Assembly: GCA_010028225.1 (NCBI GenBank)
Contig: RGOY01000078.1
Coordinates: forward strand, 1-6,090
Direction: 5' to 3'
Length of the DNA stretch: 6,090 bases
From: Actinomycetota bacterium
GTDB lineage: Bacteria; Actinomycetota; Actinomycetes; Nanopelagicales; Nanopelagicaceae
In this document: positions 1 to 5,680 of the stretch, one piece after another
Position numbering within the stretch: position 1 is the first letter of the stretch
Layout of the letters: every line of letters starts with the position of its first letter
Notes under the pieces: generated by a model
What the model was told of the DNA's origin: nothing
Seen by the model: only the letters and a program-made list of their open reading frames with translations
Database searches by the model: none
Made by a program: the position numbers and the translations under genes

Positions 1-822
1 GAAAAGGTCGCCATATTTGAGATTAATCGGGTAAATAAGATCTTACGGACTGATTTTCAGATAGTTCCAAATTGGTTCTCTACTCCATTTTTCTCATGGG
101 ATGGACTGAAAGAGAGAGTCACCTCACTACGTAGTTGGATGGCTATCGTTTACATTTTTGTAGCCTTTTTTTGGTCAGTCTTAGGATTTATAGTTACATT
201 AATCGGAATTTCGGGAATTCTATCTTTACTCATAAGTGTAGGCCTCGTTGCCTTTATAAACATTAATAGATCATTCGAAATAGTCGATGGTGCCGATATC
301 GTGAATGGAAGTATTCAATTCAAGTCAAGCATCGTGCAATTCAGTTTTGATAATCAGGGAGATTCTGCAAGGTTGGCATGGAGTCTCCAGTCTTGGCCGG
401 CAATCCTGATTTCGATAATGTTAATAATTCTGAGTATTTGGTTAGTACCAAAAATCGCCCGCTCAAGTGCCAAATTGGTTGAAAGCCTCTTATCTGGTAC
501 AGCGCTGCCTACCATAGAAGCTGAATTTAGAAAGCGTTTCTCGAAAAGCAAAATAAGTGAAAGACAAGTGCGCGAAGCAATGCAATCACAGGTGCTGAGC
601 AAAGACTTGGAAGAATTGAGTAATCGGGAACGAGAGATTCTGGCTCTTATGGCGCAGGGTAAGACCAATGCTGGAATCGCTAAAACTCTCTACATAACTG
701 AGGGGTCCGTTGAGAAGCACATTTCCAACATTTTGAATAAGTTGGGGATTGACGGCGGGGATGACACTCACCGAAGAGTTGCAGCCGTACTGAAGTACCT
801 TGGCCTAGCTCCCTCAGACTGA
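1..822 (+). CDS. Membrane-anchored LuxR-type transcriptional regulator (5' end outside window)
   Basis: The frame is open from base 1 to the TGA at 820-822, so the gene probably begins before the window. The only in-window start is ATG 139, and it has no Shine-Dalgarno within 15 bases; used alone it gives 227 residues. Counting from that Met, residues 5-40 are one long hydrophobic stretch, 41-83 a polar loop, 84-104 a second membrane helix followed by K105/R108, and 159-220 a LuxR/GerE helix-turn-helix (LSNREREILALMAQG, then IAKTLYITEGSVEKHISN). An N-in, loop-out, C-in topology would put the DNA-binding domain in the cytoplasm, where it must act. No receiver domain or phospho-Asp site is visible. 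It is likely a one-component regulator that senses an envelope signal through the loop; this is inference. The signal and target genes are unknown. The HTH assignment is firm; the true N-terminus is not. Confidence 0.8.
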   Translation, partial: EKVAIFEINRVNKILRTDFQIVPNWFSTPFFSWDGLKERVTSLRSWMAIVYIFVAFFWSVLGFIVTLIGISGILSLLISVGLVAFININRSFEIVDGADIVNGSIQFKSSIVQFSFDNQGDSARLAWSLQSWPAILISIMLIILSIWLVPKIARSSAKLVESLLSGTALPTIEAEFRKRFSKSKISERQVREAMQSQVLSKDLEELSNREREILALMAQGKTNAGIAKTLYITEGSVEKHISNILNKLGIDGGDDTHRRVAAVLKYLGLAPSD

Positions 823-871
823 ACTGCGATTTAGATCTAATCGTTGACTTCAAAACACCCGACTATTTTTG

Positions 872-900
872 TTGCATTAATGCTATGTAGCATATATGCT
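872..900 (+). promoter_or_regulatory. Promoter of the XRE/membrane-protein cassette
   Basis: A -35-like box TTGCAT (872-877) and a -10 box TATGCT (895-900) are separated by exactly 17 bases. Transcription would start about seven bases after the -10, at 907-908, which is the A of the ATG at 908. This points to a leaderless mRNA, a common arrangement in Actinobacteria, and agrees with the absence of a Shine-Dalgarno. Spacing and boxes are seen directly; activity is inferred. Confidence 0.55.
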
Positions 901-903
901 ATG
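874..903 (+). promoter_or_regulatory. Tandem palindromic operator, probably for the XRE regulator
   Basis: Two perfect 10-base palindromes, GCATTAATGC (874-883) and GCATATATGC (890-899), lie 16 bases apart. Each is followed by TATG, so they form a 14-base direct repeat (874-887 and 890-903) with two differences. The second is part of a 14-base perfect palindrome (888-901). One copy overlaps the -35 box and the other the -10 box. Cro/CI-type dimers bind such sites, so autorepression by the gene that follows is the natural reading. The repeats are seen in the sequence; the partner protein is inferred. Confidence 0.6.
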
Positions 904-907
904 GATT

Positions 908-1141
908 ATGAGTCGCAACCCTGAAGAACCGGTATATAACCGGATTGAAGAAGCCCGAGCCGCCTTGGGGCTATCAAGGCAAGATCTTGCTGACAGGGCT
1001 GGTGTGCATTACCAAACTATTGGTTACCTAGAGCGTGAGGAATACAGCCCTTCCCTCGTTCTGGCCTTACGTATAGCCAAGTCACTGAATCAAGAGGTAT
1101 CAGAGCTCTTTTCCCTAACTCCACTAAAGAAAGGAAAGTAA
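908..1141 (+). CDS. Small XRE-family (Cro/CI-type) HTH regulator
   Basis: A 77-residue protein that is almost entirely one HTH_3 domain. It contains RIEEARAALGLSRQDLADRAG, then VHYQTIGYLE as the recognition helix region, then the PSLVLALRIAKSL and VSELF segments typical of the short YozG-like branch. There is no ligand-binding or oligomerisation domain. ATG 908 is preferred over the in-frame ATG 896 because 896 lies inside the -10/operator palindrome, while 908 sits where transcription should begin. The next gene starts two bases after the stop, so both are surely on one mRNA. Small HTH proteins of this branch are often encoded beside a small multi-pass membrane protein, as here. It likely represses its own promoter through the tandem palindromes. 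Its other targets and inducing signal are unknown. Confidence 0.88.
   Translation: MSRNPEEPVYNRIEEARAALGLSRQDLADRAGVHYQTIGYLEREEYSPSLVLALRIAKSLNQEVSELFSLTPLKKGK
1128..1135 (+). promoter_or_regulatory. Strong ribosome binding site fixing the TTG start at 1144
   Basis: AGAAAGGA matches eight bases of the ideal AGAAAGGAG. It ends eight bases before TTG 1144 and lies inside the end of the XRE gene. It makes the rare TTG start credible and suggests the membrane protein is translated efficiently from the shared mRNA. Confidence 0.7.
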
Positions 1142-1143
1142 TC

Positions 1144-1689
1144 TTGTCAAAGAAGAACAAAATTTATTGGTTAGAGGGCGTTACCGAAAAGGGAGTCAAA
1201 TCTCTGCTCAATGACGAGAACTCCAAGTTTTCATGGTTGCGTCGGCAACGCAATCGACGGATACTTGTCCTCTTTATGGCTATAGGAATCATCTTTACCG
1301 CCCTGGGCTCCTATTACACTGGCCTAAAAGAAGAATTGCGTCTTGATGGAAGTGCAGAGATTGTCTGGCTGACAGTTGCTGTTTTGTTCACTCTATTTGC
1401 CGTTCTTATTGGATACAGCCTCCTACGAATTGCAGTTCGTGGTATTGCAGATGCTCCTACAGAACTTCTAGACGAAAGACAAGTGAGGGTTAGGGATACC
1501 TCATATAGGTACTCGTATCTGATCTCTGGCTACCTATTGATAACTTTGTTGCTGCTTTACTTTTTCGGACCAGAAATAAGCCTTTTTAGCGATACAGCTA
1601 ATGATGGAAGTTATCTACTTATTGCAACGCTATTTGCCTATGCCTCTTTGCCATCGATGGTTATAGCTTGGCGTGAGCGAGATATTTAG
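1144..1689 (+). CDS. Four-helix membrane protein, partner of the XRE regulator
   Basis: A 181-residue protein with a basic N-terminus (SKKNK, then RRQRNRR near 33-39) and four predicted membrane helices at about 39-61, 73-97, 124-145 and 156-176. A cytoplasmic-looking loop between helices 2 and 3 carries LLDERQVRVRDTSYRYSY (from about 108). A DER motif followed by a basic, aromatic helix recalls the small membrane proteins (DUF2178-like) encoded beside short XRE regulators in many bacteria. That resemblance is from memory and needs a profile search. No enzymatic motif, signal peptide or transporter signature is visible. The start is TTG with a strong Shine-Dalgarno. By analogy with HTH/membrane pairs it may sense membrane state, sequester the regulator, or be the regulated effector; the sequence does not say which. 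Confidence 0.75.
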   Translation: MSKKNKIYWLEGVTEKGVKSLLNDENSKFSWLRRQRNRRILVLFMAIGIIFTALGSYYTGLKEELRLDGSAEIVWLTVAVLFTLFAVLIGYSLLRIAVRGIADAPTELLDERQVRVRDTSYRYSYLISGYLLITLLLLYFFGPEISLFSDTANDGSYLLIATLFAYASLPSMVIAWRERDI

Positions 1690-1697
1690 GTCTAGAT

Positions 1698-1714
1698 GAA
1701 GTAGTAGATACTTC
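1698..1714. terminator. Weak hairpin between convergent genes
   Basis: GAAGTA (1698-1703) pairs with TACTTC (1709-1714) around a five-base loop, in the 48-base gap between the membrane-protein gene and the phosphatase gene. There is no T-tract on either strand, so it is at best a weak or factor-assisted bidirectional terminator. Confidence 0.25.
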
Positions 1715-1737
1715 TAATCACCGTCACCCTGCTGTTC

Positions 1738-2466
1738 TTAAGGGATAGCGTGAAAGTCTTTCGCAGTCTCGATGATTGGCCAAGAATTTTTCATTCCTAA
1801 TCGCGCAAGTTCCTTATCAGGATTGACAAGAAACGGTCTACCTACAGTGACGAGCATCGGCAAATCGTTAAAAGAGTCGCTATAAGCGAATGAGGCTTGG
1901 AGGTTGTACCCACGGTGGAGAGCAATTGCACGAAGCACACGAGCTTTCTCCGCGCCGTGCATCGTTGGTCCTTCTAGTTCAGCACGGTAATGACCGTTGT
2001 GAACCCGAGCTCGAGTTCCAATCGCGCCGGTCATGCCCAATTCAAGAGCGATATCTTCCGCGAGCTCTTGTGGGGCTGCCGTTACCAACCAAGTGTCGTT
2101 CCCAACCAGTTGGTGTTCAAAGACACGTTCGCGCATCACTGGAACAAGTCGCTTTGGGAGAAATTCGCGCACAATTTCACGACTTAGCCCCTTTAAGAAA
2201 TTCTGACTGAGACCTTGAATGAAATGCAGAGCTCGGCGAGTTACTTCCGTGATGGCATGAGGTCGTTCTTGACGACTGCGTATGTATTGATAGTTCGCCA
2301 TGCTGAACTTGGCTATCTGCGTACGCGAGATGATGCCGTGGGCGACTAATCCCTTAACGAAATAGTAGAAAGACGAGCCCCGAATCAGTGTGTTGTCCAG
2401 GTCAAAGAAAGCCGAAGAGGTCTTCGCGACTGCGCTACCGCCATCGAAATCTCGCTTTGCGTGCAT
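1738..2466 (-). CDS. HAD-superfamily IB phosphatase (SerB-like)
   Basis: A 242-residue cytoplasmic phosphohydrolase with a complete HAD active site. Motif I is FFDLDNTLI, with nucleophile D22 and acid/base D24. Motif II is LVTAAP with T129, motif III is K174 in EKARV, and motif IV is YSDSFNDLPML with D197 and D201 for Mg2+. The helical insert after motif I (about 30-115) is the C1 cap of subfamily IB, which includes phosphoserine phosphatase-like proteins. The wording GSSFYYFVKGL after motif I fits the actinobacterial HAD-IB hydrolase group (TIGR01490-like) better than true SerB. The start is ATG 2466, seven codons after an in-frame stop; no purine-rich Shine-Dalgarno precedes it. Divergent placement beside glycosyltransferases hints at a phosphorylated sugar or lipid substrate, but this is unproven. 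Family assignment is secure; substrate is unknown. Confidence 0.9.
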   Translation of the reverse strand: MHAKRDFDGGSAVAKTSSAFFDLDNTLIRGSSFYYFVKGLVAHGIISRTQIAKFSMANYQYIRSRQERPHAITEVTRRALHFIQGLSQNFLKGLSREIVREFLPKRLVPVMRERVFEHQLVGNDTWLVTAAPQELAEDIALELGMTGAIGTRARVHNGHYRAELEGPTMHGAEKARVLRAIALHRGYNLQASFAYSDSFNDLPMLVTVGRPFLVNPDKELARLGMKNSWPIIETAKDFHAIP

Positions 2467-2612
2467 AGATGAAGGATGAGGGGCTTACACTGCATTGCGG
2501 CAAAGTGCAGGTAACTTGAGATGAAATCCTGGTGACAATACTTCTCCTTCAGTTCAACTGACATTTCACTTGTTCTCAACCTCAAGTCAAGCCTCATCGC
2601 TTGGATACCTCC
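2467..2612. promoter_or_regulatory. Divergent intergenic region with an odd palindrome
   Basis: These 146 bases separate the phosphatase (-) from the glycosyltransferase block (+) and should hold both promoters. A perfect inverted repeat, TCAGTT (2549-2554) and AACTGA (2556-2561) around one C, is a possible operator. TTGAGA (2516-2521) with TACTTC (2539-2544) at 17-base spacing is a poor promoter candidate for the + strand. No convincing -10 box was found for the - strand. The TTG at 2601 is in frame with the glycosyltransferase but is passed over for ATG 2613, where the typical MKILIAAESF start falls. Confidence 0.35.
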
Positions 2613-3546
2613 ATGAAGATCCTTATAGCTGCCGAGTCCTTTTTGCCTCGCTCAAATGGCGTCACCAATACGGTGATGAGAGCTGCGAATTATCTTAGGG
2701 AGCACAATCACGAGGTTTTGATAGTTGCACCAGGTGAGGGTCCAGAAATTATTGGCGATCAGCGCGTGGTGCGAGTGCCTGCGATTAGTTTCAACACGCG
2801 CGTGACCATTGATATAGCGGCAGTCACGGCTTCTCGATTGCGCGAGGTAATAAGAGGATTTAAACCTGACATTGTTCATCTGGCTTCGCCTTACCTACTT
2901 GGGGGACAAGTAAGAAAAGCCGCAAGCTATCTTGGGGTCCCCGTAGTGGCGGTTTATCAGACAGATGTTTCTGGATTTGCAAGCTTCTACGGTCTTGGAT
3001 TGATAAAGGGATTGGCAGAGAAGCGGATTCGCAAGATTCACTCCAGTTCGGATTTGAACCTCGCACCATCAAAATCTTCCATCAAATTCCTCAATTCACT
3101 TGGGGTGAACAATGTCAAACTTTGGACAAGAGGTGTCGATCATGAAATCTTTTCGCCGAAGTTACGCTCAGACTCTTTGCGTAAGACGTGGAACGCCAAA
3201 CGCGAATCATTTGTTATTGGTTTTGTCGGAAGGTTAGCGCCAGAGAAACAAGTTGAGAATCTTCTTGCTCTCCGAGGAATCGAGAGTCTCTTCGCCCGAG
3301 ATATTAACTGGTGGTCCGATTGATCTGGTTAAAGAGTCGATAACAGGAAAGCTTTATCAACCAGGCAATCTACGAGATTTGCGCCGAGCAGTTATCTCGA
3401 TGATTGCTGATCCAAATGCAGCCGCTGAAATGGGCATGTCTGGGCAACGGGAGGTGCAGAACCGAAGTTGGTCCAACGTTTGCGCCGAACTCGTGGTGCA
3501 CTACCAGAACGTTCTAGCCAGCCGAGGGCTTCAGGAGATCGCTTGA
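2613..3546 (+). pseudogene. Broken GT4 mannosyltransferase (MgtA/PimB-like), internal deletion and frame change
   Basis: The N-terminal half is a typical GDP-mannose-dependent alpha-mannosyltransferase of the actinobacterial MgtA type. It has MKILIAAESFLPRSNGVTNT at the start, YQTDVSGFASFYGLG (from 115), LWTRGVDHEIF (170-180) and VGRLAPEKQVENLL (from 205). Reading in this frame stops at TGA 3321-3323. The family's C-terminal end reappears in the +1 frame from about 3310 (GGPIDLV, then GKLYQPGNLRDLRR) and runs to TGA 3544-3546. Intact relatives have roughly 85-90 residues between the EKQ and GGP motifs; here there are about 20. The lost block includes the VGDGP loop and the EX7E catalytic motif, so neither part should be active. 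The gene would otherwise be about 375 residues. Natural decay is one reading; an assembly or sequencing error is the other. A weak GGA precedes ATG 2613. Confidence 0.8.
3533..3537 (+). promoter_or_regulatory. Ribosome binding site for the second glycosyltransferase
   Basis: AGGAG sits eight bases before ATG 3546, within the last codons of the broken gene. It selects ATG 3546 over the upstream in-frame GTG 3468, and lets the second gene be translated even though the first no longer reads through. Confidence 0.7.
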
Positions 3547-4676
3547 TGCGAATCGCACACCTGGCAAACATGTATGGCCCAAAATCAGGCGGGCTTCGAA
3601 CCACTGTGGATCGTTTGGCCATCGAATACGCTAAGCGAGGACATCAAGTTCTCATCGTCACTCCGGATAAGACTTATAGTGAAAATGACACAGATGCGAT
3701 TAGGAAAATTACAATCAAGTCACCGCTCCTCCCAGGATCAGGCGGATACCGCATAATCACGAATTTGAGAGCGGTTAGAACAGCATTGGAAAGTTTTGCG
3801 CCCGAGGTAATCGAGATTTCTGATCGCACAACTCTTCTAGCCTTGTTGCCGTGGGCAAAACGAAAAGGATTCCATGTAACTCTATTTGCTCACGAACGAT
3901 TGAATGAAGTCGGGAAAATTTTCTTTCCTCTGATTCCGGGCAAATCTCGCCTAGTGAGGAAGTGGAATTCATGGAGTCGCGCATATGTCGATAGGTTAAT
4001 TGCAACGACGACATTTGCTGCACAGGAATTCGAGGAATTTGGTGAAGTTGCTGTGGTTCCGCTAGGCGTCGATCATGAAGTCTTTTATCTTAGGGAAAGT
4101 TGGCACAACTACCTGATGATGCCAGCTGGCCGATATTTGTTTGCCTGTACTCGCTTGTCTAAGGAAAAGGATCCAAGATTTCTCTTAGAAGTCGCTATCG
4201 AAATGAAGAGGCGTGGCATCGAATTGCCCTTAGTCATTGCGGGCAGTGGTCCATTGGTAAAGAATTTAGAGGATGTGATATCAGAGCATAGTCTTGATGT
4301 GCGATTGATTGGCTACATCAATGACAAAGCGACTCTAGCTCAATACATGGGTAAAGCATCAGTTTTCCTCGCACCCGGGCCAATAGAAACTTTTGGACTG
4401 GCGGCATTGGAGTCACTCGCCGTCGGAACCCCGGTCATTTGTCGCTCCTCGGGGGCCATTAGCGAAGTAATTAGTGAACGTTGTGGTCGAGCACTTCATC
4501 GCGATGCAAGCAATTGGGTTGATGAGATTGAGAATTTACTCTCAATTGACCGAAGCCTTCTTGCCTGTTGGGCAACTGAACGTGCCAAAGGTTTCTCATG
4601 GCAAAAAACGGCACAGTCTTTAGAACAGATCTATCAAGAATTTGATAACCAGCCGAGATTTATTCACGTGGCATAA
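3546..4676 (+). CDS. GT4-family glycosyltransferase, intact
   Basis: A 376-residue GT-B fold enzyme that should move a sugar from a nucleotide donor to a lipid or glycan acceptor on the inner face of the membrane. The N-terminal acceptor domain has the GGLRTTVDRLAIEYAKRGH segment. The donor domain has CTRLSKEKD with conserved R203 and K208, the AGSGP loop (G233-P236), and the EX7E motif PIETFGLAALE with E281 and E289, followed by SLAVGTPVICRSSGAISEVI. Length and motifs are complete. It has no signal peptide or membrane helix. Its ATG shares a base with the stop of the broken gene (TGATG), a sign of translational coupling, and the SGNH hydrolase starts ten bases after its stop. The donor cannot be read from the sequence; with an MgtA-type neighbour, mannose or glucose transfer in glycolipid synthesis is plausible. 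It may partly compensate for the broken gene, which is speculation. Confidence 0.9.
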   Translation: MRIAHLANMYGPKSGGLRTTVDRLAIEYAKRGHQVLIVTPDKTYSENDTDAIRKITIKSPLLPGSGGYRIITNLRAVRTALESFAPEVIEISDRTTLLALLPWAKRKGFHVTLFAHERLNEVGKIFFPLIPGKSRLVRKWNSWSRAYVDRLIATTTFAAQEFEEFGEVAVVPLGVDHEVFYLRESWHNYLMMPAGRYLFACTRLSKEKDPRFLLEVAIEMKRRGIELPLVIAGSGPLVKNLEDVISEHSLDVRLIGYINDKATLAQYMGKASVFLAPGPIETFGLAALESLAVGTPVICRSSGAISEVISERCGRALHRDASNWVDEIENLLSIDRSLLACWATERAKGFSWQKTAQSLEQIYQEFDNQPRFIHVA

Positions 4677-4680
4677 GGGA
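4675..4680 (+). promoter_or_regulatory. Ribosome binding site deciding the GTG start at 4687
   Basis: AAGGGA overlaps the stop of the glycosyltransferase and ends six bases before GTG 4687. This favours GTG 4687 over the in-frame TTG 4642, which would overlap the upstream gene by 35 bases and add a non-family N-terminus. Confidence 0.6.
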
Positions 4681-4686
4681 AACAGT

Positions 4687-5562
4687 GTGACGCTTCTTCA
4701 GAGCAGTAGCCAACCTGTAGGCAGCCATCCTCGTTCACTTGACTTACCCAATAAATACATCAGCGAGAAAATGTTGGATCGCCTTTTGCAGATTCGCCAC
4801 CGAGACGATGTTTCAATACTGGCTCTAGGTGACAGTAGCGTCTTCGGTGTTGGTGATTATGGTGACAGACTTCCTGCTGTAGGCGCAGGGTGGACCGGAC
4901 GTCTGGCCCATGACATTGGAGCAGTCCGCTTCATCAATGTCTCCCGCAACGGCGCTCGGGCGCGAGATTTAAATACTTCCCAAATAAAAGCTGCATTGGG
5001 AATGGAGCCGACTCTTGCGCTGGTTTGCATAGGCACCAATGACGTATTGAGAGGCGATTTCTCGCCGGAAGTCATTCGGAAAAACCTTGTGGCCTTCCTG
5101 AGAAGGCTTCATCAAATTGAGTCAACCGTCATTTTCCTAGGGCTCCCAGATCCACTGATAACTGCTCCAGGGCCTCTTTCACTCAGGCGAATTTTGCATC
5201 GTCGCGTGAAAATCGTAAATGAGATCTTATTTGATATTTCAGTTAACGAAGACGCGATTTTTGTTTCCACGTGGCAGCTTCCGTACCATCGAGAATATTG
5301 GCATGTAGATCGGATGCATCCTTCGCCTCAAGGTCACCAGGTGATCGCTAATCACGTAAGAAGCGAACTAGCCTTACTCCGTAAAAATCGTCAAAACATC
5401 GAGTTCCGCGTCGTGCGGTCAAAGAATTTTGAGAGATATTGGCTAATGACAAATGGGCTAAAGTGGTTCCTCAAACGAAGCATTGACCTTATTCCAGGTT
5501 TGATTTGGCTAGTCTTGAGTGAACGCGTTGCCATACGAAATCAACTGAAGCAGAAGCATTAG
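4687..5562 (+). CDS. SGNH/GDSL-family hydrolase, cytoplasmic
   Basis: A 291-residue esterase- or acylhydrolase-type protein with every SGNH block. Block I is ILALGDSSVFGVG with nucleophile S50, block II NVSRNGARARDL with G89, block III CIGTNDVL with N118, and block V DRMHPSPQGH with D208 and H211. The fold begins near residue 40 after a polar leader without a signal peptide, so it probably acts inside the cell. After the catalytic domain the last 40 residues (from about 252) form a basic, aromatic, amphipathic tail with a short hydrophobic stretch (LIPGLIWLVL). This could dock on the membrane. It is the last gene of the glycosyltransferase run. Removing or exchanging acyl groups on a glycolipid made by its neighbours is a reasonable but untested role. 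An ester-linked substrate is expected from the family; its identity is unknown. Confidence 0.88.
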   Translation: MTLLQSSSQPVGSHPRSLDLPNKYISEKMLDRLLQIRHRDDVSILALGDSSVFGVGDYGDRLPAVGAGWTGRLAHDIGAVRFINVSRNGARARDLNTSQIKAALGMEPTLALVCIGTNDVLRGDFSPEVIRKNLVAFLRRLHQIESTVIFLGLPDPLITAPGPLSLRRILHRRVKIVNEILFDISVNEDAIFVSTWQLPYHREYWHVDRMHPSPQGHQVIANHVRSELALLRKNRQNIEFRVVRSKNFERYWLMTNGLKWFLKRSIDLIPGLIWLVLSERVAIRNQLKQKH

Positions 5563-5587
5563 CTGGCTTTATACCTATTTGCATTGC

Positions 5588-5613
5588 TTCCCATTTTGGG
5601 AAAATATATTTTC
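5588..5613 (+). terminator. Weak hairpin plus AT-rich palindrome after the SGNH gene
   Basis: TTCCC (5588-5592) and GGGAA (5598-5602) form a five-base stem with loop ATTTT, followed by AATATATTTT. The second half overlaps a perfect 14-base palindrome, GAAAATATATTTTC (5600-5613). Position after the last gene of the run fits a weak intrinsic terminator; the palindrome could equally be a regulator site for the exporter that follows. Confidence 0.35.
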
Positions 5614-5668
5614 GGTCGCCTAGATCATCGCGTTCTGTTGGTATAAGGGTAAGTTGCGAAGCAGTGAC

Positions 5669-5674
5669 TACACT
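5669..5674 (+). promoter_or_regulatory. Candidate -10 box for a leaderless MFS transcript
   Basis: TACACT fits the actinobacterial TANNNT -10 pattern and lies six bases before GTG 5681, which would then be the first base of the mRNA. No good -35 box is seen. A competing -10, TATAAG (5642-5647), lies six bases before an in-frame TTG at 5654. Confidence 0.4.
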
Positions 5675-5680
5675 CTAGGT

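Noticed and set aside
354..668. Open frame of 104 codons on the - strand
   Set aside because: It is antisense to the LuxR-type regulator, has no domain and no ribosome binding site.
827..843. Hairpin CGATT/AATCG with a seven-base loop after the LuxR-type gene
   Set aside because: The five-base stem is AT-rich and no T-tract follows, so it is too weak to call a terminator.
896..907. ATG 896 as start of the XRE gene, and the out-of-frame ATG at 901
   Set aside because: ATG 896 lies inside the -10/operator palindrome and upstream of the predicted transcript start; the frame from 901 stops after seven codons.
1727..1744. CCCT/AGGG inverted repeat at the end of the phosphatase gene
   Set aside because: It has only four base pairs and a ten-base loop, expected by chance.
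1890..2210. Open frame of 106 codons on the + strand
   Set aside because: It lies wholly inside the HAD phosphatase on the other strand, which has all family motifs; the + translation shows no recognisable domain.
3468..3545. Longer N-terminus for the second glycosyltransferase from GTG 3468
   Set aside because: The added residues (MVQRLRRTRGALPERSS...) come from another frame of the preceding gene; AGGAG and the family-typical MRIAHLANMYGP start point to ATG 3546.
3253..3546. Separate 97-residue gene starting at TTG 3253
   Set aside because: Its sequence is the C-terminal end of the broken MgtA-like enzyme, so it is treated as part of that pseudogene and not as an independent gene.
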